Shown: positions 45,892 to 54,094, numbered from the stretch's first letter. The stretch is 64,000 bases of DNA from Chitinophaga pinensis (GCA_943324745.2 CALPMT020000001.1:62001-126000); one strand, 5' to 3'. The notes: generated from the sequence alone by a model not told the origin. Numbers and translations are program-made.

Positions 45892-46950
45892 ATGAAAAAA
45901 ATTGTCTTAGCATTTATACATCTTATTTTAAGCACCATTGTTTTTGCACAATCTAAAAAAGAGCAAATTCAAATGTTAACTTTTAGGGTAGATAGTATCA
46001 ATTCTATTTTATCTTCAGAACGTACTACTATCGCTCAAAAAGAACAAGGTTATACTTCCAAAATTTCAAATTTAGAAAATCAATTAGCTTCATTAAAATC
46101 AGAAATTGAGTTAATAAATAAAAAAATCGCGAATAAAGAAATTGAAAATGAGAATCTGAAAAATGAGTTAACCAAAAGAAAAAATGAAATTGAAACACTA
46201 AATCTAAGAATTTATATAATTAAGGATAGCCTATTTAAAACCACTAAAAACAATGTTGATTTTAAAGATACAAAGTTTGAAAATCAAGTTTGTTGGAAAA
46301 ACATTACCGAGTACGACACAGTTAGAATAAATAACAAAATTATGTTTCATACTTTGCCAATTAATTTATTAGAATATGATAGTGTAAATTCTAATGAAAC
46401 CTTTTATAATCTAGTAGAAAGAAATATTGAATCAAATAGTTCATTTCTCAAATGCACTTTTAGAAATGGCACTAGTAAAATATACAAAAATGATTATGGA
46501 CCCAAAAAATTTGAAAATATTTCAAATGACTCATATTATCCAGAATTAGATGTTCATACATTTATTGGTTCTTTATATCAGATTGATTATTATTTAATAC
46601 AAAATCATTTTTCAGAATCCGGTTATTTTTTATTAGTAGATAAAGAAAATGGCAATGAATTTAAAATTTGTTCAGAACCAATTTTTTCATCTGATAATAA
46701 ATATTTCGTATGTAACATTGCTGCGGCTGATGGATATGGAGGTGTTGATCTTCAGATTTTTGAAATAGATAACAAAGGAAAAATTAAAAAAATTGATTTC
46801 AAATATAATTTTAAATGGAGCCCTTTAGAAGTTAAATGGAATGAAAAGAATGAGTTACTAATTAAAAAATCACGAGATTTATTTTATTTAGAAAGTGAAC
46901 CTTGTAGTCCAAAATACTCGAAATTGGTTATTAATAAGTCCTTAAATTAA
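45892..46950 (+). CDS. Secreted coiled-coil protein
   Basis: The 352-residue protein has a signal peptide (MKKIVLAFIHLILSTIVFAQ), then a charged coiled coil at about 25-110 (ENQLASLKSEIELINKKIANK), then a 200-residue beta-rich domain with repeated strands (GYFLLVDKENGNEFKICSE; YFVCNIAAADGYGGVDLQIFE), possibly a partial propeller. No family is assigned. The layout is like the coiled-coil protein at 16444-17430 in the SrfB-led array, and both lie near secreted FISUMP/Lcl-type proteins. Confidence 0.7.
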   Translation: MKKIVLAFIHLILSTIVFAQSKKEQIQMLTFRVDSINSILSSERTTIAQKEQGYTSKISNLENQLASLKSEIELINKKIANKEIENENLKNELTKRKNEIETLNLRIYIIKDSLFKTTKNNVDFKDTKFENQVCWKNITEYDTVRINNKIMFHTLPINLLEYDSVNSNETFYNLVERNIESNSSFLKCTFRNGTSKIYKNDYGPKKFENISNDSYYPELDVHTFIGSLYQIDYYLIQNHFSESGYFLLVDKENGNEFKICSEPIFSSDNKYFVCNIAAADGYGGVDLQIFEIDNKGKIKKIDFKYNFKWSPLEVKWNEKNELLIKKSRDLFYLESEPCSPKYSKLVINKSLN

Positions 46951-46956
46951 ATTTTC

Positions 46957-46984
46957 AACCCCCGCCTTTTAGGGAGGTGAGGTT
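46957..46984. repeat. Possible C/G-rich intergenic hairpin
   Basis: AACCCCCGCC-TTTTAG-GGAGGTGAGGTT forms an imperfect hairpin directly after the coiled-coil gene. It is much more C/G-rich than its surroundings, which fits an intergenic repeat or weak terminator. Confidence 0.3.
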
Positions 46985-46998
46985 ATGGGCTAGTTTTC

Positions 46999-47190
46999 TC
47001 ATTTCAGTTTATAGGTTCCTCGTCCAACTCTTATAAAATATTCAGTATATTTTCCATTACCAACAGCGTGTTTTGAAATAAAACTTGGGCTACTACTTAA
47101 AAAATCAAAGTCTGAGGATTTGAAAAGTTCTTTTACCTTCCCGCTCTGAACTGAATCTCTGATTTGCTGCACTAAATTATGTTGTCTCAT
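46999..47190 (-). CDS. Small hypothetical protein (63 residues)
   Basis: The protein is compact and basic: QQIRDSVQSGKVKELFKSSD, then a conserved-looking SSPSFISKHAVGNGKYTEYF and a final RVGRGTYKL. The C-terminal pattern is like small winged-helix or HB1-type domains that bind DNA, but this is not certain. It is transcribed opposite to the upstream secreted-protein run. Confidence 0.5.
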   Translation of the reverse strand: MRQHNLVQQIRDSVQSGKVKELFKSSDFDFLSSSPSFISKHAVGNGKYTEYFIRVGRGTYKLK

Positions 47191-47311
47191 AAATCAATTT
47201 TGCTTATTTCGTACTTTTGTAACATCAGTATTTTGGATGTGTTTACCAGTATATATTGTTACACCTTCAAAATTAATTAAATTACTAAAATTTTTCTAAT
47301 TAAACGATTTA

Positions 47312-47353
47312 GTTCCTCTGTATTTTTAATACAGAGGAGCTTTTCTCTATCTT
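47312..47353. repeat. Local hairpin repeat, copy A
   Basis: CCTCTGTATT-TTT-AATACAGAGG (47315-47337, perfect 10-bp arms) is followed by AGCTTTTCTCTATC. It matches the pattern of copies B, C, F and G: a CTCTGGATT/AATCCAGAG-type hairpin followed by AGCTTC and a pyrimidine-rich tail. Confidence 0.65.
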
Positions 47354-47406
47354 AAATTAATCCGAATATAGATCAAATAGTAAATTTCGAATTTCTAAAT
47401 TTTGAT

Positions 47407-47778
47407 TTAAATTATCTCATAATTTCTATCATCAACAATTCTCTTCACACAAATTCGAACAAATATCATCCCAATCACATGAACCAAACATCCTTTATGT
47501 AAAGTTTGTTGTCTTAAGATTTCTAAACAAATGGATTTATTGTAAATACCTTTATTCTGTAGACTTAATCGATAAATTTCAAATAAACTTTCAAATGTAA
47601 TTTTTACAACATTTTCTTTACCTACAAATACCACTACTGAATTATTTTCAATAAGTTTAACATATCTGAATTTAGATGAGTTGGTGTTTAAGTTAGTTCC
47701 AACATTAATTTTGTTTTCAATTAATTGAACTAAATTTTCGAAGTTCAAAGAGTCATTTTCTGTCTTTTTTAAAGTCAT
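47407..47778 (-). CDS. Hypothetical protein (123 residues)
   Basis: The protein is mostly helical at the N-terminus (SLNFENLVQLIENKINVGTN), with beta strands at about 45-70 (YVKLIENNSVVVFVGKENVV), and a C-terminus with Cys residues near LRQQTLHKGCLVHVIGMIF. No signal peptide or family is seen. The gene is isolated; a promoter-like AT-rich stretch lies upstream. Confidence 0.5.
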   Translation of the reverse strand: MTLKKTENDSLNFENLVQLIENKINVGTNLNTNSSKFRYVKLIENNSVVVFVGKENVVKITFESLFEIYRLSLQNKGIYNKSICLEILRQQTLHKGCLVHVIGMIFVRICVKRIVDDRNYEII

Positions 47779-47963
47779 AATTTATATATTTTTGATTTCT
47801 TTTAATATATAAATTTTATTCCACATTTCCTAATTTTTTTTAGTAATAAAATACGATTTTAAAACATCGTATACATCTAATTAATAGTATCTTAAAAATA
47901 ATTTTTAACTATTTTAATTACTTTAATTCGTTGGTTTTTTTGGTCAAAATTTTAGTGTATCTC

Positions 47964-48063
47964 GCTCCACTGGTTTTGTAATCCGGAGCTTCTTTTTCCC
48001 TATCGTATTTCTACGCGAAATGCCTTTGCTACTTGTTTTACGTTTCTAGCAGTTTTAATTTTA
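47964..48063. repeat. Local hairpin repeat, copy B (long form)
   Basis: It begins GCTCCACTGGTTTTGTAATCC, continues GGAGCTTCTTTTTCCCTATC, then GTATTTCTACGCGAAATGCC, and ends TTTTACGTTTCTAGCAGTTT. The second half is nearly identical in copies D and F. It is the best preserved copy and contains no frame, so it is noncoding. Confidence 0.8.
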
Positions 48064-48142
48064 ACTAGTGAAAATTATATGCAATCTTTTGGTAAAAGAA
48101 CTAATTATTTCCTACTGGTGAATAATTTCTGCGCTATAAGAA

Positions 48143-48559
48143 ATGGATATAGGAATGGGAAATAATTATTTTAAAAGTTCTAATAAAAACAGAACTTTAA
48201 TCCTTATATTTGTAAAAGAGTTGGAGATTAGGCACAAACATAAATTACTAAAGTTAAAAAAGAAAAATATCGGAAATGTAAAATTAGTAGCAGCGATAGA
48301 TGATTTGATTGTCTGTATAGAACGAGCCACCTGGAAAAATCATTTTGAAATTCTACAAGAACGTCCAGATGCCGATTGTGTGGCTGAAAATTTTTACTTT
48401 TTTGATATACATATACATAGAATATTTTTAGGTGTTTATTTTAGGGAGGATGAAGCGAGTATTGCTTGGTGTGGTTCGCATGCTGATTATGAATCTACAT
48501 TTAAAAACAATAGAGATACTATCCGTAAATGGTTAAAGAGTAACAGTTGGATAAACTAA
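48143..48559 (+). CDS. HigB/RelE-type toxin-like protein
   Basis: The 138-residue protein fits the HigB/RelE-like group: a basic N-terminal half, and a core with FYFFDIHIHRIFLGVYFRED and WCGSHADYESTFKNNRDTIR. The HADYE-x-x-F ending is common in HigB-like toxins of Bacteroidota. The family acts as ribosome-dependent mRNA endonucleases. An XRE-type gene begins 10 bp after the stop, the usual toxin-first (higBA) order. Confidence 0.75.
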   Translation: MDIGMGNNYFKSSNKNRTLILIFVKELEIRHKHKLLKLKKKNIGNVKLVAAIDDLIVCIERATWKNHFEILQERPDADCVAENFYFFDIHIHRIFLGVYFREDEASIAWCGSHADYESTFKNNRDTIRKWLKSNSWIN

Positions 48560-48569
48560 TCTAGAAAAG

Positions 48570-49145
48570 ATGAAAACGCAATTGGATATAAAAAACGTAT
48601 TACGAAAAGGCTTCATTTCAGATGAAATAGAATTTGAACGTGTTTTAATTCTTTACCGTAAACTTCGATTAGTAAAAGAAAATCGAACAGAATTATCGGA
48701 AAGTTACAACCAATTACGCGTAATAATCAAAAATTACGAAGAGGAACATTGGAATAACGAAACAGAAATCACGGAAGATCGAATTAACGAAAGTGATACA
48801 GCCGAATTTTTAGCGGAACAAGAACGTTTATTTTTACAGCAAAGAAAGGAACTTATTAAAACGAAATTAAAAGCGTTTGATTTAAACCAACAAGATTTAG
48901 GAGTATTGTTAGGTCATACAAAATCCTATATTTCCGAGTTAATGAATGGAATTCATCCATTTAGCAATAAAGATTTGATTATTATTCATCGAATCTTCGG
49001 GATTAAATTAGAAGCATTAATACCTACAATGATTCCTCCAATTGAACAAAGCAGACTTAAAGATTCATTGGCTAAAATTAATAAGCCAAATTTTTATTCA
49101 AAATTAAAAACAAAGAATCAAGGCGTAGCATTTTTGTTTCTATAA
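48570..49145 (+). CDS. HigA-like XRE antitoxin
   Basis: The 191-residue protein has an N-terminal helical region (about 1-95, many Glu, probably toxin-binding) and a helix-turn-helix at about 108-155 (LNQQDLGVLLGHTKSYISELMNG, then FSNKDLIIIHRIFG). It follows the HigB-like toxin gene by 10 bp. It should repress its own operon and neutralise the toxin. It is longer than classical HigA (about 100), because of the N-terminal extension. Confidence 0.8.
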   Translation: MKTQLDIKNVLRKGFISDEIEFERVLILYRKLRLVKENRTELSESYNQLRVIIKNYEEEHWNNETEITEDRINESDTAEFLAEQERLFLQQRKELIKTKLKAFDLNQQDLGVLLGHTKSYISELMNGIHPFSNKDLIIIHRIFGIKLEALIPTMIPPIEQSRLKDSLAKINKPNFYSKLKTKNQGVAFLFL

Positions 49146-49155
49146 CTAGCCCCCT

Positions 49156-49215
49156 GCTCCTCTGGATTTGTAACCCGGAGCTTCTTTTTCTCCATCGTAT
49201 TTCTAAGTGAAATGC
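49156..49215. repeat. Local hairpin repeat, copy C
   Basis: GCTCCTCTGGATTTGTAACC, CGGAGCTTCTTTTTCTCCATC, then GTATTTCTAAGTGAAATGCG. It follows the pattern of copy B but lacks the final TTTTACGTTTCTAGCAG half. It lies in the space between the HigA-like and nucleotidyltransferase-like genes. Confidence 0.75.
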
Positions 49216-49274
49216 GTTTAAAAATTGTAAATCAATTTCCACCAAACTAATTTTGCTAAAAATAGTAGCTCATC

Positions 49275-49751
49275 TTGTTAGAGTTTAATTCAAAAGGATT
49301 GTTAGTTCCAAGTATAAATTTAAGTACAACCGTTCTTGAGAAGAAATCTGTGTTTGTAGATGCAATTGATTCTAAAATCAGACCGATTATTTTTGAAAAA
49401 TATATACAATACTCGATCACATTGAAAGCGCTTTTGGATGGTGCAAATTATTTCCAATGGATTAATGGTTCGTTTGTTACCTTAGAAAAAAATCCTAGGG
49501 ATATTGATTTAGTATCATTTATTGATTTCAAATTAGTGGTGCAAAAAGAGAAAGAATTGGAGATTTTTAACACTCTTTCAAAACAAGACCGTATGTTAGA
49601 TGTGTACATCGTGCCGATATATCCTGAAGGTCATCCACAAGAATTTTTTTCTACAAGTGATAAATTAGCTTGGATGGATAAATTCGGAAAAACAAGAAGA
49701 AATAGAAATGGAGTTAGACTAGAGAAAGGATTTCTTGAAATTTTTCATTAA
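49275..49751 (+). CDS. Nucleotidyltransferase-like protein (DUF6932-like)
   Basis: The 158-residue protein has a nucleotidyltransferase-type core: INGSFVTLEKNPRDIDLVSF at about 75-94 (G-S then D-x-D), with a later strand around LDVYIVPIYPEG. This matches the DUF6932 group as I know it. MNT-type enzymes paired with a small protein are often toxin-antitoxin modules. The start codon is TTG (49275), the first in-frame start after the upstream repeat. It overlaps the reading region of the next gene but not its preferred start. Confidence 0.7.
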   Translation: MLEFNSKGLLVPSINLSTTVLEKKSVFVDAIDSKIRPIIFEKYIQYSITLKALLDGANYFQWINGSFVTLEKNPRDIDLVSFIDFKLVVQKEKELEIFNTLSKQDRMLDVYIVPIYPEGHPQEFFSTSDKLAWMDKFGKTRRNRNGVRLEKGFLEIFH

Positions 49752-49761
49752 ATTTAGTAAT

Positions 49762-50064
49762 ATGAACAAGCAAAAATTATATCGCATTTTAGATTTAATG
49801 GAAGACCTCAAGCAGGTCGATCAGTTAATTGCTTTACATACTACCAATCCATCCACGTTTGTTTTGAACCAATATATTTCAAAAAAAGAAAAACTAATCG
49901 CTTATTTGATTGATGCATTGGTAGATCCTTCCTTGCGATCACCTAATAGTTTTTCTATGATTCAGCAATTGCTTACACGTTTTTATCCAAATTTACCGAT
50001 ACTTCCGCAAAACGAAGTTGATTCATTGGATTTTAGAGAATTACAAGCTGCGTTGTCTGCTTAG
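49762..50064 (+). CDS. Small helical partner of the nucleotidyltransferase-like gene
   Basis: From the ATG at 49762 (the in-frame ATG at 49735 lies within the upstream gene) the protein is 100 residues and almost entirely helical (LYRILDLMEDLKQVDQLIAL). It is encoded 10 bp after the nucleotidyltransferase-like gene and should be its partner, either the second half of a toxin-antitoxin pair or an accessory subunit. No HEPN motif (R-x4-6-H) was found, so a classic MNT/HEPN pair is not supported. Confidence 0.6.
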   Translation: MNKQKLYRILDLMEDLKQVDQLIALHTTNPSTFVLNQYISKKEKLIAYLIDALVDPSLRSPNSFSMIQQLLTRFYPNLPILPQNEVDSLDFRELQAALSA

Positions 50065-50073
50065 TTCTTTTTT

Positions 50074-50101
50074 GTCACTTTTTGTAGCAGCAAAAAGTAA
50101 C
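50074..50101. repeat. REP-like hairpin
   Basis: GTCACTTTTTG-TAGCAG-CAAAAAGTAAC (one mismatch) has the same CTTTTTG/CAAAAAG core as the hairpin at 35093. It starts a 420-bp stretch (50065-50484) without a gene, most of it unrecognised apart from repeat copy D. Confidence 0.6.
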
Positions 50102-50322
50102 CAAAAACTGCTTTGTAACTTTTCTTAGGCCTATTTTATCTTCACTACGTTACGATAATACCAGAAAAGAAATTGCTCCGTGCTTCCCTTTTTCTCCTAG
50201 CGTCGAAAACACGCACATCCGCATTTCTTTTCTTTAGTCTTGAAAAGTTACGAATCCCGGACCGCTGAAAAATGTTTTGAATGTATTTCAACCGCATAAT
50301 TAGACGAGTTTCATATCTATTT

Positions 50323-50385
50323 TACCGTATTTCTACGCGAAATGCTTTTCCTACTTGTTATACGTTTCTAGCAGTTTTAATTTTA
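50323..50385. repeat. Local hairpin repeat, copy D (right half only)
   Basis: GTATTTCTACGCGAAATGCT, CCTACTTGTTATACGTTTCT, then AGCAGTTTTAATTTTA. It is nearly identical to the second half of copies B and F but lacks the GGATT/AATCC hairpin. Confidence 0.75.
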
Positions 50386-50484
50386 CTACTAAAAGTGAAC
50401 TAAATTTATTTCTCGATGGGGTAAGTAAATTCAGTAAAATCTGTAGGATTTTGTAGTCTAATTAGGTAACTTTGTATAAATTAA

Positions 50485-50844
50485 ATGGAACGAGTATTAG
50501 TATTTTATAAGGACTACTTCTTTGATTTTTTTGATAAACAAACTGAAAATGTAAAAAAGAAAATAGATTGGACTTTATTGTTAGTGAAAGAATTACCAAT
50601 TATACCTGACAAGTTTTTCAAACATATAGCAGGTACTGAAGGTCTATATGAAATACGTGTAAAAGTAGGAAATAATATTTACCGAATTTTTTCCTTTTTT
50701 GATAAAGGTAATTTAGTGGTAATCGTAAATGGTTTTCAGAAGAAAACACAAAAAACCCCACTAAATGAAATAGAAAGAGCGTTAAGAATTAAAAAAGAAT
50801 ACGAAGATGAAAACAACGAATTCAAAATCAATCACAACGTTTGA
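50485..50844 (+). CDS. RelE/HigB-type toxin (Gp49-like)
   Basis: The 119-residue protein has the RelE-superfamily/Gp49-like pattern: YFFDFFDKQTENVKKKIDWTL, then FKHIAGTEGLYEIRVKVGNN, then YRIFSFFDKGNLVVIVNGFQ KKTQKTP and an ending LNEIERALRIKKEYEDE. Proteins of this group cleave mRNA at the ribosome. The stop lies 38 bp inside the following XRE gene, a toxin-first order with overlap. Confidence 0.88.
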   Translation: MERVLVFYKDYFFDFFDKQTENVKKKIDWTLLLVKELPIIPDKFFKHIAGTEGLYEIRVKVGNNIYRIFSFFDKGNLVVIVNGFQKKTQKTPLNEIERALRIKKEYEDENNEFKINHNV

Positions 50845-51115
50845 AGATCATTTAGACAAACGATATGGCAAAAAAGGTACTTCTTCAAGAGATGTTTTCA
50901 CTACCGAGTATGAAGCATTTAAACTTGGTGTTCTTATTCAAGAAGAACGAAAAAAGAAACAAATCACCCAAGAGGAATTAGCATTGCGTTGTGGTACTAA
51001 TAAGGCATACATTTCGCGTATTGAAAATGATGCGAGTGATATTCGTTTATCGACTTTATTACGTATTATTGAAAAAGGCTTAGGAGGTCATTTAAAACTT
51101 TCGATTGAGTTTTAG
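50807..51115 (+). CDS. XRE antitoxin of the RelE/HigB pair
   Basis: The 102-residue protein has an XRE helix-turn-helix at about 45-100 (KQITQEELALRCGTNKAYIS, then RIENDASDIRLSTLLRIIEK). The N-terminal part (about 1-40) probably binds the toxin. It overlaps the toxin gene by 38 bp. A clearly related but broken copy lies at 54291-54505. Confidence 0.9.
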   Translation: MKTTNSKSITTFEDHLDKRYGKKGTSSRDVFTTEYEAFKLGVLIQEERKKKQITQEELALRCGTNKAYISRIENDASDIRLSTLLRIIEKGLGGHLKLSIEF

Positions 51116-51141
51116 TAGAGGAGAATTCCGCTGTGCAGGAT

Positions 51142-51187
51142 TTTTACCGCGTAGTAGCAGCAAGTTAATACAGCACTTATTTTTTTG
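51142..51187. repeat. Second local repeat family, copy 1
   Basis: TTTTTACCGCGTAGTAGCAG then TTAATACAGCACTTATTTTT. A close relative is at 54047-54094. The two lie in gene-free intervals next to toxin-antitoxin genes. Confidence 0.6.
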
Positions 51188-51212
51188 CCAACTATCTATA
51201 TTCAGCTCATTC

Positions 51213-51256
51213 GGATTTGTAATTAGAAGGTTCTGAACACTACTAATTACAAATCC
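51213..51256. repeat. 14-bp inverted repeat (copy E of the hairpin family)
   Basis: GGATTTGTAATTAG at 51213-51226 and CTAATTACAAATCC at 51243-51256 form a perfect inverted repeat with a 16-nt loop. The GGATTTGTAAT start links it to the local hairpin family, but here the arms sit apart. The 402-bp interval 51116-51517 otherwise holds no gene. Confidence 0.7.
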
Positions 51257-51517
51257 AGCGGAACAGAGCGCTTTTTTCAAATCTTCAAAGAAAGAATGGG
51301 TTTACAGAACTAATTATTTAACGCGAAAAGAAGAAAAGAAGCTGAATTATCTGTTTTTCAATGTACACATCGAATTCATCATAGTTTGGGAAATAAATCG
51401 ATTAAAGAATTTGATAGATCAAATAAAAATCAGAACTTAGTAGCGTAGCTTAACGTGGCCTCAAGATTTTGTAGGTAAGTCGATAAACTAATTAACTCAC
51501 TAAATAATAGTTTTAAA

Positions 51518-52471
51518 ATGAAAAATATGAAAATAATAGGAACAGTAGCAATTATGTTTTTCCTCTTAGGGAATCTCTTTGGACAAGCAAAAAAACCGAC
51601 ACTTATGATATTACCTAGTGATAAATGGTGTGAGCAACACTTTTTTATGACTGAATTTGATAATCAAGGTATCAAACAAAAAGTACCGAATTACAAACAA
51701 GCATTCCAAGAGGATACTGAAATTAGGCAAGTAATTTCTAAAATCGGTGCTTTAATGGCTGACCGTAGCTTCCCTTTAAAGGATGTAGAACAAGAAATTA
51801 AAGCAATAGAATATAGAGCTGCAAAAGATAATATGACTGCTAGTGCAACTTCTGGTTCTTCTATTTCAGAAAGTCTTTTCGATAAGTTGAGAAATAGTGC
51901 AAAAGCGGATATCATTATACAGATATGGTGGGAAGTGAATAAAACTGAACAAGGGAAGACAATATCGTTTGTTTTAGAAGCATTCGACCCATATACCAGT
52001 AAGCGAATTGCATCATCTTCTGGAAATAGTAGTCCGAATGCAGTAGATATTGTTCCAGTTCTATTACAAAATGCTATTCTTTCTAATATTGATCCTTTTG
52101 TAGGTCATCTTCAAGCACATTTTGACGATATGTTAACCAATGGTAGAGAAATTAAATTGACGGTAAACACATCGGATTCTTGGGATAAAAACTTAGAGAC
52201 TGAAATTGATGGTCGTGAGATTAAGAATTATATCCAAAGATGGGTCGAAAAAAAAGCGGTGAATAATCGTTTTAACCTACGTGATCAAACCGAAAATAGA
52301 ATCAGATTTGAAGTTAGAATTCCGCTTTTCGATGCCAATAATAATCCTGTAGATACAAGACAGTTTGCTCAAGGTCTTGAAAAATATTTAAAAGCGGCAC
52401 CATTAAATCTTGAAGTAAAATTAATGACACGTGGATTAGGAGAAGTAATTATTGTATTAGGTGAACAATAG
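51518..52471 (+). CDS. Secreted DUF6175-like protein, copy 2
   Basis: The 317-residue protein has a signal peptide (IIGTVAIMFFLLGNLFGQ) and is nearly collinear with copy 1 (LMILPSDKWCEQHFFMTEFD, VPNYKQAFQEDTEI, LEVKLMTRGLGE). Even the upstream DNA (CACTAAATAATAGTTTTAAAATG) matches that of copy 1, so the duplication included flanking DNA. Unlike copy 1 it has no co-directional partner gene. The function is unknown. Confidence 0.85.
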   Translation: MKNMKIIGTVAIMFFLLGNLFGQAKKPTLMILPSDKWCEQHFFMTEFDNQGIKQKVPNYKQAFQEDTEIRQVISKIGALMADRSFPLKDVEQEIKAIEYRAAKDNMTASATSGSSISESLFDKLRNSAKADIIIQIWWEVNKTEQGKTISFVLEAFDPYTSKRIASSSGNSSPNAVDIVPVLLQNAILSNIDPFVGHLQAHFDDMLTNGREIKLTVNTSDSWDKNLETEIDGREIKNYIQRWVEKKAVNNRFNLRDQTENRIRFEVRIPLFDANNNPVDTRQFAQGLEKYLKAAPLNLEVKLMTRGLGEVIIVLGEQ

Positions 52472-52522
52472 TTATAATGAGAAAAATAGTATTCTCTCTA
52501 GCTCCGCTGATAGTTCACTTCC

Positions 52523-52620
52523 GTTCCTCTGGATTTGTAATCCATAGCTTCTGATCCCTATTGTATTTCTACGCAAAATGGATTTCCTACTTGTTTTACG
52601 TTTCTAGCAGTTTTAATTTT
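52523..52620. repeat. Local hairpin repeat, copy F (long form)
   Basis: TCCTCTGGATTTGTAATCC, ATAGCTTCTGATCCCTATT, GTATTTCTACGCAAAATGG, then TTTTACGTTTCTAGCAGTTT. It is closest to copy B over its full length. It lies between the DUF6175 copy 2 and the AAA/DUF4143 gene. Confidence 0.8.
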
Positions 52621-52694
52621 CAGTACCTCTGGAATTGCTGAACTGCTTATTACATTTAAATTTTAACAATTGAAAATGAAAATAGAGCGCGGAC

Positions 52695-53822
52695 TTACAT
52701 TGTGTCATTTCTTACAAACTCTCTAAAATTTTCTTTGTCAATAATTTTACCAATTGCATTGTACTGATTTAAAAATACTGCTGGAATTTTAGCTTTTCCT
52801 TTGCTATTCCATTTAAATTCGTAAGCAGTAACTTGTCCATTTGTTTCCTCTACAAAATCAATTTCTTGTTTTTGAACTGTTCGCCAGAAATAGTTGTTAG
52901 TATACAGTTGATTGTATTGTTGTAGTTTTATCCGTTCAGAGATTAAAAAGTTTTCCCAAAGTGCTCCTTTGTCTGTTCTCAATTCCAAAGGATTTAGGTT
53001 GTTGATTATCATATTTCGTATCCCGTTATCATAAAAATAGATTTTACGATTGTTTTTGATTTCATTGCGTTGGTTTCTGTTATAACTGTTTAGTCGGAAC
53101 ACAATGTAAGCTTTCTCCAATAAATCGATGTATTTAGAAACAGTCGTTTTGTCTATCTGTAAAAGATTAGCTAATTCATTGTAGGATACTTCACTTCCGA
53201 CTTGTAAGGCTAATGCTTTTAAAAGTTTATCCAATAATTCCGGTTTTTTGATACCTGTAATGGATAGTACATCTTTGTATAAATAACTTGTAGTAAGTTG
53301 TTTTAAAATTTCTCCTGCCTCCGATCTGTTATTTAACACATCCGGATACATTCCGTATATGAGGCGTTCTTCTAGTTGCGTGTTTGCTTCTAAATATCCT
53401 ACATGATTTTCAAATTCTTCCCAACTGATTGGAAATAGTTGGTATTCAAATTTTCTTCCTGTTAGAGGTTCTTGGGTGGATTGATTTATTTCTAATGCAG
53501 AGGAACCGCTTAGTAATAACTGTACTTCTTTGAATTGATCGATAATCATTTTAGCTATGAGACCAATGTCTTTAATTCTCTGTGCTTCATCGATGAACAC
53601 TAGTGTGTTTTTCCCGATAATTAAACGTAATTTAGAAACCCCAGTATTTTCTAACAAGTTTCGTATTTCTGGATCATCTCCATTTAATAATAAAAAATCT
53701 TTTCCTTCTAAACATGTGTTTATTAACGTAGTTTTACCTACTTGTCTCGGACCTAATAAGACAATCGCTTTGCCTTTATTAAACTTATCGTTTAGTTTCT
53801 GAAATAACGCTCTTTTAATCAT
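52695..53822 (-). CDS. AAA ATPase with DUF4143 domain
   Basis: From ATG 53822 the protein is 375 residues; the longer frame from 53864 would read through the repeats upstream. It has a Walker A motif (LLGPRQVGKTT), Walker B (LVFIDEAQRI), a sensor (LLLSGSSALE), and the C-terminal DUF4143 domain (YLYKDVLSITGIKK ... FYDNGIRNMI ... FVEETNGQVTAYEFKW). Such AAA_14/DUF4143 proteins are widespread and often in accessory DNA; the C-terminal domain is a nuclease-like fold in related proteins. The biological role is unclear. Confidence 0.9.
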   Translation of the reverse strand: MIKRALFQKLNDKFNKGKAIVLLGPRQVGKTTLINTCLEGKDFLLLNGDDPEIRNLLENTGVSKLRLIIGKNTLVFIDEAQRIKDIGLIAKMIIDQFKEVQLLLSGSSALEINQSTQEPLTGRKFEYQLFPISWEEFENHVGYLEANTQLEERLIYGMYPDVLNNRSEAGEILKQLTTSYLYKDVLSITGIKKPELLDKLLKALALQVGSEVSYNELANLLQIDKTTVSKYIDLLEKAYIVFRLNSYNRNQRNEIKNNRKIYFYDNGIRNMIINNLNPLELRTDKGALWENFLISERIKLQQYNQLYTNNYFWRTVQKQEIDFVEETNGQVTAYEFKWNSKGKAKIPAVFLNQYNAIGKIIDKENFREFVRNDTM

Positions 53823-53900
53823 AATCACCAAATATACTATATTTTTAGAGGATGTAATCACCAATTATATTATTTTTTTAGTGATTTTAATTACCGAATA
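53822..53900. repeat. Three direct repeats with 33-bp spacing upstream of the AAA gene
   Basis: TAATCACCAAATATAC, TAATCACCAATTATAT and TAATTACCGAATATGT start at 53822, 53855 and 53888, exactly 33 bp apart (about three helical turns). The first touches the start codon of the AAA/DUF4143 gene, and its complement contains TATATTTG (53829-53836), a -7-type match only 6 bp from the ATG. This suggests an operator array, perhaps with a leaderless transcript. Confidence 0.65.
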
Positions 53901-53987
53901 TGTGTGATTTTTGGTGATTTGATAATAAATTCCTTTTTTTATTCACAGACTTTTACAAGCGCAACACATCAATGAGGACTTCGCTCT

Positions 53988-54094
53988 AGCTCCTCTGGAT
54001 TTTTAACCCGCTCCGCTGGATTTGTAATCCAGAGCTTCATCTCCCTTTTTACCGCGTAGTATCAACGCAATTAATCCAGCACTTTTTTTTTGCA
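53988..54094. repeat. Local repeats, copy G and second-family copy 2
   Basis: Two hairpin starts (GCTCCTCTGGATTTTTAACC and, at 54010, GCTCCGCTGGATTTGTAATC with CAGAGC) are followed by ACCGCGTAGTATCAACGC and TTAATCCAGCACTTTTTT. The latter matches 51142-51187. So both repeat families meet here. Confidence 0.7.

Noticed and set aside
49762..50064. HEPN toxin
   Set aside because: No R-x4-6-H motif was found in the helical protein.
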